Positions 1 through 11,262 of a stretch of DNA of 64,000 nt are shown here, piece by piece; the first letter of the stretch is position 1; every line of letters starts with the position of its first letter. Source of the DNA: Ancistrus triradiatus. Lineage: Eukaryota > Chordata > Actinopteri > Siluriformes > Loricariidae. The notes below the pieces were generated by a model, which saw only the letters and a program-made list of their open reading frames with translations, did no database searches and was not told the DNA's origin. A program made the translations under genes and the position numbers. Location: contig JAJAGP010000047.1 in assembly GCA_025084515.1 (NCBI GenBank), positions 124,001 to 188,000 on the forward strand, read 5' to 3'.

Positions 1-3
1 ATT

Positions 4-125
4 CTGGCCTACAGTCTCATCTTAGCAGACCTCCTTATCCAGAGCACCTTGCCACTAATACAATTTTACAGTCAAAGCAACAGTGGCAGAGGTGGGATTT
101 GAACCCTGAGCCTTCTAGTTCACAG
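4..125 (-). repeat. tRNA-headed SINE fragment (family 1)
   Basis: Read on the minus strand it contains GGTTCAAATCCCACC, a near-perfect pol III B box, followed by a body that ends in the CTGGATAAGG-type tail also seen in the copies at 4146-4345 and 52569-52773. It is degenerate and truncated at the head. Confidence 0.7.
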
Positions 126-296
126 ACCACTTAAAATTCATGCGACTTAAATTTTAGCAACTGGACCAAGAGCTTCAGTAGAGCAACCACAATTTCTATT
201 GCCCATGTATAGCACTACCAATTAATATCTGATAAAGACCTGTTTTCAGAGGACAAACTGCCTTACAACATATTTAGACAAGATTGACAGAACATA

Positions 297-1364
297 CACT
301 CATCTGCCTCTTTATTAGGTACACCTGTTCCACTGCTTGTTAATGCAAAAATAATATCAGCCAATCACGAGGGAAGAAGGGTGACGTAAGTGACTTTGAA
401 TGGTGCATGGTTGTTGGTGCTAGGTGGGTTCGAGTTCTTCAGAATCTGCTGATCTACTGGAATTTTCAGGTACCTCCATCTCTGGGGCTTATTTTGACGT
501 TGCCATGTTTACACAAAGGTTACATTCATGGCAGGTCAGGTTAGTATATTATTCAGTCCTCTCTAGGGTTTACAAAGAATGATCCAAAAAAGAGAAAATA
601 TCCAGTGACTGTCGGTTGATGATGGCAGAATCCAAAGGGGAATAGCCAGAACGGTTTGAGCTGAAAGGCATCAGTAACTCAAATAACCAGCAGATGGTCT
701 ACACCAGTGGAAGACCAAACCAGGTGCCAGTCCTGTCAGCTAAGAACAGGCAACTGAGGCTACAATTTGAACAGGCTCACCAAAATTGGACAATAGAAGA
801 TTGGAAAATTTTTTGCCTGGTCTGGTGAGTCTCAATTTGTACTGCAACATTCAAATGGTAGAGTCAGAATTTGGAAAAAACAACATGAAAGCATGGACTC
901 ATCCTGCCTTGTATCGATGGTTGTGGCTGGTGGTGGTGTAATGATGCGATTCATATTTTCTTTGGGCTCCTTAATACCAACTGAGCATCGTTTAAATGCC
1001 ACAGCCTACCCAAGTATTGCTGCTGCCTATGTCCATTCCTTCATGACCACAGTCTTTCTCAAATCATCTCAAACTGTTTTTATGAAATTGACAGAGTTCA
1101 CTGTGCACAAATGGCCTCCAGTCACCAGATCTTAATCCAATCAAGCATCTCTGGGATGTGGTGGAACAGAAAATTTGCATCATGGATGTGCAGCTGACAA
1201 ATCTGCAGCAACTGTGTGATGTCATCATGTCAATATGGACCAAAATCTCACAGGAGTGTTTCCAGCACCTTGCTGAATCTATTCCGCGAAGAATTATGGC
1301 TGAATGCAAAAGGGGGCCCAACCCATTACTAGCAAGGTGGACCTAATAAAGTGGCCTGTGAGTG
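297..1364 (+). mobile_element. Tc1-like transposon, family 1, copy A (decayed)
   Basis: The element is bounded by TA dinucleotides and by ends related to ACACTCACTGGCCAC. The same family recurs at 3099-4088 and 51327-52180. The body reads as a Tc1 transposase with many stops and indels. Recognisable stretches are the region around the second catalytic Asp and the C-terminal part near 1100-1340, where translations read NLQQL and SIWTKIS. It sits in mad2l1 intron 4 in the antisense direction and is not functional. Confidence 0.85.
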
Positions 1365-1534
1365 TATAGTTTACATAGTGTATACTTTACAGATAAAGAT
1401 AGGAACAAAATCAGACAGACCCAAAAAAAAAAAAGCCCAGGTGTGATGACTATCACAGTTCAGTCTAAAGATTACAGAAATGTTATGATAACTATCTTAT
1501 GAACATACTACTCTTTCAGCTGTAGTGTACTTAC
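1365..1534. other. intron 4 of mad2l1, unique part
   Basis: This stretch between the Tc1 copy and exon 4 contains a short A12 run and no open frame of note. I looked here and at 130-296 on the minus strand for the last mad2l1 exon and found no match, so that exon must lie left of the window. Confidence 0.6.
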
Positions 1535-1638
1535 AGGCAGTTTCCAGCAGAGGTAAGAAAGTGACTGTGGCTGTGATTTGCCTTATAACAGACCGGATTT
1601 CTTCCTGTATGGCTTTCATTGACTTTTCCCTGGGAGCA
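1535..1638 (-). CDS. mad2l1: mad2l1 exon 4
   Basis: The acceptor is GTTACAG and the donor GTAAGT. It encodes SAPREKSMKAIQEEIRSVI and then RQITATVTFLPLLETA. The length is 104 nt and it ends one base into a codon that exon 5 must complete. Confidence 0.94.
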
Positions 1639-4600
1639 CTGTAACACACAACACACGTTATGAAACAAGCACATGGATACTGCAATTAAATACACAGGAA
1701 ATGAGCAACGCTTGCAACACGGTTTATGTTTGATAAGCCACTATGTGCATTTTTACACTGTACTTCAAAAACTGGTCCCAATTGCGGTAAATTGAACCAT
1801 TTGGAGTTCTAGTTCATTGCCCAACTGGGTAAAATCATAAATTTAGTAAAAGCAGCTACATTTGTATTGCTGTATGCAATAATTTTGCACCACTGTAAAA
1901 TCTAATCAACATTATTTCTTGCCGGCGGTTTGGTAAACCAGAAGAAACGAGTGTCCATGTCTGAAGTAAGCAGACCAGCAGGTGCAAACAATAAGCAGGT
2001 AACAAAACCCCACAACTAGGACCTTTGATACTTAAGTCAGTCAAGTGACCGATTTTAAAGTGATGATTTTTCATTTCATGCACCAGATAAAATATCTGGA
2101 ATTTATATGGACAGCCGGAATCTAATAGAATGCCTTTGAGAATACCTGCTATCCTTAGCTGTCTTGTCACACTCTATGTCAAACTGCCATCGCTCCAAAA
2201 CCTCATTTGTCTCGATGCATGTGATCACCACCACCAGCTTCTGTACTGTACAATCAAACAGCCACTCTGCAAAGAAATACATGGCATTTCTGTAACATGC
2301 AAATAAGCAGTGTTTTAACATTACTGCCTTTATTTTCTAGGCGGTTTGCTTATGTGCAAACTGCCAAGCAAATAAAAGAGGCAGTAATGTTAAAACAACC
2401 TTCTTAAGTTCTAAAAGCTCTAATATCATCCTGTTATCATTTTGAGCTAGAAAACAGCAAACCTTTAAGCTGTGCCACAACATTGGTGAGGTAGGTCTTC
2501 AGTTTGGGGTCTGTAGTGAGCTGGAGGCTCATGTCATACTTTGTAACTCGGGTGAACGTCTCAGCTGGATATATACCTCGCTGATATAAGATGCTGTTTA
2601 TTCCAAAAGCTGCAAAGACAGTCACGTCAATCAAATATCTGATTGATTAATTTCAACATAAATTAATGTTGCCAATATACTTGTTTAACCTGGCCTACAA
2701 TCTTATGCAAATCTTTAGGCACCCCTGGTCAACATAGATGTTTGTGAACTCATAGGGCATAGAATTAAAACATACTATGCCTAGCCGGTAGCACACATTG
2801 GAAGGCAGGAACAACCCTAGACAGGGCGCCAATCCATCGTAACGTTTAAATGTAGCGTAATCAATTAACCTAAAGCATGTCTTTGGACTGTGGGAGGAAA
2901 CGGGGGATTACTATCCCTGACCTCTGACCACAGAGCCCTAGACATCTTAACACTGAATTCAAAACTGTACAAACAATTTTGATCACTGTCGAGTGATCAT
3001 TTGAAGAAAACAGAAGATACTGTGTATGTGTGTATTTACATACATATCATTTTTTTAATACAGAAATGAAAGGTTACACTGACCTAAAAACCCAATTACA
3101 CTCACTGGCCACATCATTAGGTACATCTTGAATCCCCTGATGCCTTCCAAACTGCCTTGATTTTTTTGTGGCATCAACTCCTCAGAGAACATGGTCCATA
3201 TTGACTTGATAGCATCACGTAGTCGCTACAGATTTGTCAGATGTACATCCATGATGCAAATCTCCTGTTCCACTGCATTGAGATCTGGTGACTGTGGAGG
3301 CCATTATAGCACAGTGAACTCAATGCCATGTTCAAGAAACCAGTTTGAGACGATTAGAACTTTGTGACAAGCCACGTTATCTTGCTGGAAGAAGATGGGT
3401 TCGTCGTGGTCATAAAGGGATGGACATGAACGGCAATAATACTCAGGTAGGCTGTGGCCCAAATTGTACCAAGAAAACATCAACCACACCATTACACCAC
3501 CAGCCTGAACCGTTGACACAAGGATGGATCATTTAATTTTGTTTACACCATATGACACCACCCTGAGTGTTTCAGCAGAAATCAAGACTCATCAGACCAG
3601 GCAACTTGTGTTGTCCAATTTGTGAGCCTGTGTAAATTGTATCCTCAATTCCCTGTTCTTGAGGCAACCGGTGTGGTCTTATGCTGCAATACGTCAGTGT
3701 TGTACATTCAGAGATGATGTTCTGCATACTATGGTAGTAACGAGTGGTCATGAGATACTGTTGTCATTCTTTCAGCTCATACCCGGCTAGCCATTCTCCT
3801 CTGGCATCAATAAAGCATTTTCGCCCACATAAGAGCTGATAGTTTCTATTTTACTGTGAGATAGTCCCAGTAGATCATCAGTTTATCAACACAGGCCATC
3901 TAGCACCAAACATGCCACGCTCAAAGGCAATTAAATACCCCCTTCTTACTCATTCTGATGCTCGAATTCAGTCAGCTGTCCTTACCATTCCTGCATGCCT
4001 AAATGCACTGAGTTTCTGGCTTGGCTGATTAGATATTTGCGTTAAGAAAATGTTGAACCACGGTATGTAATAAAGTGACCAGTGAGTGTATACTGCTACA
4101 ATCCAACCATATGAAAATTCTAACGTTAGCATGCTATTTAATTTACATATTTACATTTACAGCATTTAGCAGACGCCCTTATCCAGAGCGACTTACAATT
4201 GATACAGTCTTACAATCCAAGCAATTGTGGGTTAAGGGCCTTGCTCAAGGACCCAACAGTGGCAGCTTGGCACAGGTGGGATTTGAACCCTGGACCTTCT
4301 GGTCCAAAGTCCAGTACCTTACCCGCTAGGCTACCACAGTCCCACATATCCGTTGTAGATGTTGCTGAATTAATTAAATCCAAATATCACGATTACAGTA
4401 CGACGCATTGAGGCCCTGCTTAGTTTCAAACACTGCGCTGCGCTAGTTAATACGTAATTCTGTTGAACCATAGCTACACTGATGGATACTTAAATACTAA
4501 CTCTGGCGTGAGCTAATGGTCGCCATTACACTGTATGCTTGCGCTGGACAAAGAAACAAGCTAATGCTAACTAGCTGTTCAACACCAGTTTGCTTGCTTC

Positions 4601-4866
4601 ATCTAGTTTGGAGACGGTGGTGCATCGATTTAAGTAAAATACACATTTGCATACAATATACTGCAGTCATATGTACTTACGAACTAGTTGAACCGTGCGT
4701 TACAGAGTTATGGTGTGAGCTCGCGTGCTAAACCGAAGCATGTCGTTCCGCCTCGAACTAACTCAAACTACTTAATATAACACATTCAGTAACTGAACTT
4801 ACAGAAAAACTCCGCCACCAGTTCAGCGCTCCCCTTCAGCGTGATTCCTTGCAGTGTTTTGGACAT
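1535..4866 (-). CDS. mad2l1: mitotic arrest deficient 2-like protein 1 (MAD2), exons 1-4, 3' end outside the window
   Basis: Mad2 is the HORMA-domain spindle-checkpoint protein that binds Mad1 and Cdc20 and joins the mitotic checkpoint complex restraining the anaphase-promoting complex. Four minus-strand exons (4866-4803, 2609-2463, 2266-2146, 1638-1535) splice in frame through GT/AG sites with phases 1, 1, 2 and 1. They encode about 145 residues that align in order to vertebrate Mad2: QGITLKGSAELVAEFF, FGINSILYQRGIYP, VQKLVVVI, LERWQFDIECDKTAKD, APREKS and RQITATVTFLPLLE. Vertebrate Mad2 is about 205 residues; the missing C-terminal part is the mobile safety belt that closes over Cdc20 or Mad1, expected on exon 5 left of position 1. 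The start at 4866 gives MSKTLQGITLKGS, two to four residues shorter at the N-terminus than human Mad2. No stop or frameshift was seen in the four exons. Confidence 0.95.
2146..2266 (-). CDS. mad2l1: mad2l1 exon 3
   Basis: The acceptor is TTTGCAG and the donor GTATTC. It encodes EWLFDCTVQKLVVVI through CDKTAKDS, the central HORMA sheet region. The length is 121 nt and it ends in phase 2. Confidence 0.94.
2463..2609 (-). CDS. mad2l1: mad2l1 exon 2
   Basis: The acceptor is CTTTGCAG and the exon opens with the SFGINSILYQRG segment, which is very conserved in Mad2. It ends after QLK plus one base at a non-consensus donor, GTTTGC. The length is 147 nt. Confidence 0.94.
2790..2925 (-). repeat. tRNA-headed interspersed repeat (family 2), fragment
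   Basis: It shares the ACAACCCTAGACAGGG and TTTGGACTGTGGGAGGAAAC blocks with 14866-15145 (-) and 40750-41050 (+). Only the body is present here. It lies in mad2l1 intron 1. Confidence 0.7.
3099..4088 (-). mobile_element. Tc1-like transposon, family 1, copy B (decayed)
   Basis: TA flanks are at 3097-3098 and 4089-4090, with terminal repeats related to ACACTCACTGGCC. A minus-strand frame at 3519-3304 retains the transposase segment with GGVMVW, FFQQDNVACH (second catalytic Asp) and NWFLEHG. The rest is broken. It lies in mad2l1 intron 1 in the same orientation as the gene. Confidence 0.88.
4146..4345 (-). repeat. tRNA-derived SINE (family 1), near complete
   Basis: On the minus strand it starts with a tRNA-like head (GTGGTAGCCTAGCGGGTAAG, A-box-like), then the B box GGTTCAAATCC, then the body ACTGTTGGGTCCTTGAGCAA, and the tail CTGGATAAGGGCGTCTGC. 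Head, body and LINE-like tail are all present, so this is the best copy of the family in the window. It lies in mad2l1 intron 1 next to Tc1 copy B. Confidence 0.85.
4803..4866 (-). CDS. mad2l1: mad2l1 exon 1 (coding part)
   Basis: It runs from the ATG (complement of 4864-4866) through 21 codons plus one base and ends at donor GTAAGT. It encodes the first HORMA strand and helix start. The split serine codon is completed by exon 2. Confidence 0.93.
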
Positions 4867-4963
4867 TTTTATCCCGCGTTTCGGTTCTTCTCTCGCCTCA
4901 AACGCACCAACTTGTTTTCTTTTTACCCGCCACGCAGTTTGAATTCAGGTCGGTTTGAACACT

Positions 4964-4975
4964 TGCGCATGCGCA
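4964..4975. promoter_or_regulatory. NRF1-like palindrome upstream of mad2l1
   Basis: TGCGCATGCGCA is a full match to the NRF1 consensus, about 100 bp upstream of the mad2l1 ATG in a CpG-containing stretch with no clear TATA box. That layout suits a housekeeping or proliferation-gene promoter. Binding is inferred from the motif alone. Confidence 0.45.
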
Positions 4976-4991
4976 TCCTGAACACAGACGA

Positions 4992-4999
4992 TGACGTCG
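4992..4999. promoter_or_regulatory. CRE/ATF-like site upstream of mad2l1
   Basis: TGACGTCG differs from the CRE octamer at the last base and lies 16 bp beyond the NRF1-like palindrome. It is a candidate part of the mad2l1 core promoter. Confidence 0.3.
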
Positions 5000-5264
5000 A
5001 CACGCCTCATATGCTGAAATCGAGGGGAGAGAAATGAAATCCAGCGGTATATTACCTCCACCTACTGGACTGTGTGGGTGCAGTACTAATGGCAAGACTA
5101 CTTTTTTGCTGTGTTCTAGAGTGTATCGTATCCTATTTAACCTTACAAAGGCGTAGGTTTCATTTAAATTTGTTGGTGGGTGGCACCACGTTTCCATAAG
5201 TGGTGGGGCGAAATTTATTCTAGAAAAACACAGACAGAAATACCTCTACATTCTGTAAAGTGAG

Positions 5265-5995
5265 CATTTTATCTAGTGGCCTTTAGAACTGGTATAACGG
5301 CCGTCGTATAAAAAACTGAGAAAGCACTCGATTTTCTCAGCTGTCCTGACAACTCTCTGAAGCTCCTTTTTGTGTGCCACAGTGCAGCTGGAAAACCACA
5401 CACAGAGGCAGTAGGTGAGAATGCTCTGTATGATGGAGTGGTAAATCCTGAGGACCCTCAGAAAGTAGAGGCTGTGCTGTGCTTTCTTAACCAGTTCTGT
5501 GGTGTGCACACCCCTTCCCAATGTGCACTCCCAGAAACCGGAAGTCCATGACACTCTCAGCACAGGACCCACCAATGATTGAATGGAATGTCAAGGGTTA
5601 AATGTCCGTTTTATACTTCCTGAAATCAATGACCAAATCCTTTGTCTTGGCCTTGTTCAAGAGCATGTTGTTGACAGCCACCCCATCTCGTCCCGGTAGG
5701 CAGACTCATCGCCCCAAGAGATGAGCCCCACCACAGTGGTGTCATCAGCAAATTTGACAAAGATGTTGCTGGAGTGGACAGGGGTGCAGTCGTGTGTAGG
5801 GAGTATAGAGCATTAGACTCTGCACACAGCCCTGGGGGCAGCCGGTGCTAAGGCTGAGAGCTGTGTAGATGTTGCGACTTTCCCTAATCCTCTGTGTATG
5901 TCCTGTCAGGAAGTTTCTAATCCAAGACATGTGGAGTAAGGCAGACCCAGGACCACCAGTTTACACACCAATCTGTGGGGGAGAATGGTATTAAA
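5265..5995 (-). pseudogene. L2/CR1-like LINE reverse transcriptase relic
   Basis: Minus-strand translations show RT landmarks in the expected order: SWIRNFLTGHTQ, TGCPQGCV, the catalytic FADDTTVVG box (complement of 5741-5752 and beyond), and further down the C-terminal ILTYCLCVWFSSCT segment. Frames change several times, so it is a dead 3' fragment of a non-LTR retrotransposon. Confidence 0.8.
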
Positions 5996-5999
5996 CACA

Positions 6000-7020
6000 G
6001 AGCTTTAATTTAAAAGTGATTTAGTTTTGAAATTTACTTTCTAGTTCTTTTTACATGCCTAAACACATACCAAAAAAAGGCAAAATACACTTGTGGGTTT
6101 GGATAGTAAATAAAATGGCTATATTTCTACAGTAGACATGATGACCCCTTGTTCCAATCACCACCACTGTAAAGAAATTTAACTCCAAACCGGTCTGAAT
6201 GATACATCTGCAGAAATGCATGAATTCTGCAGAAAGCAATGGAATTCCAATTTAAATGTTACAAGCCAGTGGCTACTGCCCATCATCAAGCCAAAACCTC
6301 CAAGTACCACCAATGAGTGTCATCACAGAAACACATACACTACACACACACACAAACACACACAAACACACATACACTTGCAGACAATATGTATATTTAG
6401 CTGAGTCTGCCTTCTTGCTGGCTTCATGCTCTCGTTGTTGACAGCACACAAACTATTGTAATTTTGATTCTTTCTCTGTTCCACTATAGATGAATCCCAA
6501 ACTTAACCTTGCATCATACCATCTCGTAGTGCTTTTTCTGAGCTTTTTTTTGAGCAACTTGTAGTGCCTCCTATGTCTAAAATAGTATAGGCTGATGCTA
6601 GGGTGGGAGATTTAACTTTATCTTCAATGCATTCAACAGGTGTGTTTGATTTACCAGTTTGGGATCACTGCTCCTGGCATCTGCAACCTTCAGCCATGAT
6701 GTAATAGTCAGTATATTCAAGGCATTCACTTTTAACTATTGCTTTTGGACAAATGCGAAAGGCTTACTGATAACGTCTCAAAAAATTCGAAATGTGGAAA
6801 GCAGTTAACAGGGCGTAGATGAAATGAAATATGGTAGTGAGCCCACCTGGTATTTTTTAAACACAAATTACACTCCTACCTAGTTCATCCAACTTGCAGA
6901 TGTAAAGTCAGAGACAGTAGCTCATCTGTTGCTGCACAGTTTGTATTAGTCATGCTGTAATCCTTCATCATTGGTCTAAGTACACTGCCCACAGGATGTC
7001 ACTGGTTGGATATTTTTGGT
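6000..7020. other. no gene seen
   Basis: The sequence is AT-rich with a short interrupted CA repeat near 6335-6375. I found no conserved exon and no recognised repeat. Confidence 0.5.
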
Positions 7021-7029
7021 TTGTGGACT

Positions 7030-8700
7030 ATTCTTAGTCAAGTACTAACACTGAGGTGTTTAAAAACTCCAGCAGCACTGCTATGTCTGATCCACTCATA
7101 CCACCACAACACACAATAACAAGCCTCCACCATTTCAGTGTCACTGCATTGCTGAGAATATGTTGTTAGTCTCCTCAATCTGGAGAAGAACCTCTCAGCT
7201 GATCCAGAGATTGCAGGGAACAAGGAAGTAAGATAACTTTGCCAGCTTCATTGTAGAGTCGATCAGCTTTTCCCAAAGCTTTTGATTTCATTTATTACAT
7301 GATGTATTTTAACTGCTTCCTGATTTAGCATCAGCTCAAGCAAGATATTCAGTTGGTTTTGCAGGCATAAAGCATCAATGTTAATTGAAGTGGCTTGTGA
7401 CATTTTCAAACTTGCTGAGACCACCCATCTGGAAGTGATGATCAGGTTCTCTATAGTTTGATAAAGTTTGAATAACTTTTGTTCAAAGCTCACCTCAATC
7501 AGCAATCATTTCATTTCAAAGCAATTATTTCATAATATCTCTGTAGCATTGTTCAGCTTTATTGAACCTTGGAGCCGTACTGGCAGCTGAGCCAGACTTT
7601 CTTTGTGATATTCTCAAACAGTCCTGCCAAAGAAAACGTGTAAAACTTGTGTCTGTATGAAAAGATGTAAGAATCTTTGTTGTCCCAGAAGCTGCAGTTT
7701 TTGCCTCATTAAGCGACAGCTGAGGACTTTGCAGTATGGAACTAAAGGAATCAACAGGCTCTAAGATATTTTCAAAAACCTGCAGCTTGAAAGTACTTGA
7801 TGTTTTTCACTTGCTTTACAACCAGAATCAGTGTTTCCCTGCAAATGTGCAGGGCTTTTTGTCCCTGTATTGTAGTGACGGAGTAGTGCTCTCACTGCCT
7901 TCACATGTTCTGCCCACCTTGTTAAACAAACTTTTTCATCTGTCATCAACTCCTGCTGAGCTGAGTAATGGCAGTAGCTCTAGATTTGCAGCAGCTGTCA
8001 TGAATCCACTTACTTTTTTAGTGTATTCAATGGCATCTTGTTCAAGTGAAACAGACCACACAGAATCCTCTACAGCCATATTCACAGTGCAGTGGACAAA
8101 TACAGCTTCTGGCTGCTCAGCGTCGATGCGTGCTAGGACTCCACTAGTACAGCCAGCCATGTTGGCAGCCCCATTGTAGCACTGGTCCTGTATATCTGAG
8201 AGATCTAGGGTAACTGAAGTAGAGTATCCTTAATCATTGATTCAACAGTTGATGTATCTTTGGAAGGGTTGACCCCATTACATCCTCATGAACAACAAAG
8301 TCTTGTGAAACATGCCTGATCACAACTGAATTTTGCTGAGATATCAGTTGTACTAAAAAATGTGTTATTTCTGATGCCTGCAGATAGCTACCTAGTAACT
8401 GTTGTGGACATTATGTCAAGAACTTTATTCTGTATCCCATGAGAACAATATTTGTCTTGCCTCTGTAACCACTGTCTCTTGCTCATAGTCTCAGTATTCC
8501 ACCAAAAAGGCTGTCGTCATCTGTATTGTGCCTAAACGGAAGATCCTGCTCACCAAGAAACTGAATGGTTTCAAGGATTTTTATATGCTTCTTTTCTTTG
8601 TGCTTGCTCTTTTTGTTTTCCTGCCAGAATCTGTGTAGTCACAGATGCCCTTCTTGTGTAGTGAAGCCATTTTAGGGTGGCCTCATTGTAGGCTGACGAA
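7030..8700 (-). pseudogene. hAT transposase relic of the ZMYM1-like type
   Basis: On the minus strand the order fits a hAT transposase. An N-terminal zinc-finger-like region lies near 8700. The segment CYNGAANMAGCTSGVLARI (near 8190-8130, around a catalytic-core position) follows, then CLTRWAEHVKAVRALL near 7930, and near 7210-7150 the C-terminal dimerisation motif SAERFFSRLRRLTTYSQQ. Stops and frameshifts separate them. The 147-codon plus-strand frame at 7736-8179 is its antisense shadow. No terminal repeats were found, so the limits are approximate. Confidence 0.75.
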
Positions 8701-8709
8701 GCCTACTGA

Positions 8710-8955
8710 CTCTTCATGACTCGTACCTACTGTGTGCACTGCATGCCACTGCCTTTTTATCTGTAAGGTTCTCTGTAACAGTCTCTCTTACAGCTCTAAC
8801 TCTGTTCCCAGGAGCCTAGCGTCTACTGTCCAGTGTTCTTGAGAGCTGAGCATTTATGCTGAGGAACTGCTGGGTGTTTACTGGCGGGCAAACCAGCAAC
8901 TCCACCTTCCTCCCTCCACTACTCAACCATAAATGTTTAAAACTAACATGATAAC

Positions 8956-9003
<48 letters not shown>

Positions 9004-10795
9004 TTGTCCAAATCTAACAGCCAGGAGAAATCACATCAGGTCATTCTACCCTCCAAAGGGGATAATAACTGTCTGTCTGATAAAAGACAGTATTAAATAT
9101 TACACTAGTTGACCAGACACATTTAATAAAGGAAATATTTAACCTGTTAAAAATAACCATAAGCCTGAATGAAATAATACATTACAGACAGCAGTTTAAT
9201 TAAAACATGCTTTTCAGGCAAGCATTCATTTCCTAACATACACAACCAGAGTACAGAACAACAAGCAATTGAGTTTATCACAGAAACAAAGACAAAGACA
9301 AGATGATAATGCAATATTAAACAATATTAGCTAACCGAGACAAAAATGAATTTTCAATCTCTGGCATTATAATTTACAGCAATAATGTTTAAAATAAAAA
9401 AAATGTCCAAAAATACTACACAAAATGATTAAAACTGTGATATGCCTTATATTAATAATACGTAACAAATAATACACAGCTATTAATAATTAAGCAGTAA
9501 CCCCTCCCTTGGTTATCAGAGGGAAGCAAAAATGCTAGAGTGGGCACAGCATGGCTGAGGAATTCAGTTTCCCAGAATCCTCTGACCCAATCAACCCAAA
9601 TTGCCAGCAGCAGCTGAATTGTGTTTTATGTGATGTGCTAAAGGCAATGATTAATCACTATGCCTGTGTAGAAGTGTTGTTTGTCTAAGTATGTGTAAAC
9701 ATGAGAGCAGAAGAAAAGAAAAAAAAAACACAGAAAAAAGATTTGAAACACAGAGTGGTTGAGGGAGCTGAGAGCCAAATCAGAGAGAGCCGGGTTTGTG
9801 TATAAAGGGCTTCTAATTTAGAGTTTGTGGAAAAGCTTTTTCGAAACTGTGTGCTTGGAAGACCTGAGTTCATTTGAAGATCTAAAGTTTGATTTATGAG
9901 TGTCATGCTTTGTACAGGGCAGGGAGACAGAGACTGACGTAAGTGCAAGTGCTTTATTAGAAACTGACATAGTGGATACAACATCTGGATGAGAACAGAG
10001 ATGCTAGGTGGCTAGGCTAACACAGAGACAGATGGTGAACAAAGAGGCTAGGTGGTTAGGATAACCCTCTCCATAGTCTTCATGGCCTTGAACAGGGGTC
10101 CTAGCACCTCCTGGAGAGCCACCTGGGCTTTAGCCACTGCCACAAATACTGGCACCAGTGTGGAGCACAGACACTGGTACACCAGTCATATCTGTCAGTC
10201 TTCAGCATAAGCACCACCTCCACATACGTTTATAAATCCCTATATTTCTTCCTTTCCCTATCCTGTTCCCTTCTGAGATCTTCCACACCCCTGGTGGTGA
10301 CTTCTGCCTTGGCTCTGTTCTTGGGTTGACCACCCATCCAGTGGCTCTTCTTTTCCAGCGTGCCTTAAAGATAGTTAATTAGTTAGCTGTGTGATGTGTT
10401 AGAGGTAAATTACTTTTTTGTGTGGATAAAATACACAGCATGTGTTTGCTGTGTGACACCACCATGACAATATTCAACCCAAACCTAGGGTATTTCAGGT
10501 TGGGAGGGTGACCACAGGCTTAAAAAACTTTGCTATTTAAGAACTGAGGGGGTTTTGTGTGTGCCTTTTACTTAGAATGATGCATATAATACCAAAGCTG
10601 TTTCAGCTTTGGGTGTGGCAGTTTTTTTTGTGTGTTATGAGTAACACCTAAATATATATTCATCTAAATACTTCCCAAACTATCCACAATATGGTATATA
10701 TTTTTGATAGAGGGGTTTAGGGTTTGGGCTTGTATTCCAAAACCAGTTTTTTACTTGAATTTTAGAATTGTAGCACAGTAACAAGTTTAAATGGT
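8710..10795. other. no gene seen; AT-rich interspersed DNA
   Basis: It holds the (AAT)n microsatellite at 8951-9003. Around 9900-10000 is a block with CAGGGCAGGGAGACAGAGAC that looks repetitive but was not placed. No conserved exon was recognised. Confidence 0.5.
8951..9003. repeat. (AAT)n microsatellite
   Basis: About 17 nearly perfect trinucleotide units. Confidence 0.95.
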
Positions 10796-10832
10796 TTAAT
10801 TATATTATATTATATTATATTATATTATATTA
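10796..10832. repeat. (TATAT)-type pentanucleotide repeat
   Basis: A run of ATTAT units lies just before the TA at which the next Tc1 end begins (10859-10860). Confidence 0.85.
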
Positions 10833-10860
10833 GAGGTGGGTAATACCGTAAAAAATATTA

Positions 10861-11262
10861 CAGTGGGGCAAAAAAGTATTTAGTCAGCCACTGATTGTGA
10901 AGTTCTCCTACTTAGAAAGATGAGAGAGGTCTGTAATTTTCATCATAGGTACACTTCAACTATGAGAGACAAAATGAGAAAAAAAATCCAGGAAATCCCA
11001 TTGTAGGATTTTTAAAGAATTTAATTGTAAATCATGGTGAAAAATAAGTATTTAGTCACCCACAAACAAGCAAGATTTCTGGCTCTCACAGACCTGTAAC
11101 TTCTTCAAGAAGCTCTTCTGTCCTCCACTTGTTACCTGTGTTAATGGCATCGGTTTGACCTCATTATCTGTATAAAAGACACCTGTCCACAGCCTCAAAC
11201 CGTCAGACTCCAAACTCAACCATGGCCATGATCAAAGAGCTGTCGAAGGACACCAGGAAGAA
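10861..11262 (+). mobile_element. Tc1-like transposon, family 3, left end only
   Basis: The left terminus CAGTGGGGCAAAAAAGTATT and an inner partial repeat (AAGTATTTAGTCACCCAC) are present, followed by untranslated DNA and the transposase start region GCCATGATCAAAGAGCTG. The element stops abruptly near AAAATTTTCACAC and continues as a different Tc1 family. Confidence 0.8.

Noticed and set aside
1376..1500. last exon of mad2l1
   Set aside because: No minus-strand translation in 1-1534 outside exon 4 resembles the Mad2 C-terminus; the exon must be left of the window.
7736..8179. 147-codon plus-strand open frame
   Set aside because: It is antisense to a hAT transposase relic whose motifs read clearly on the minus strand, so the open frame is a by-product.
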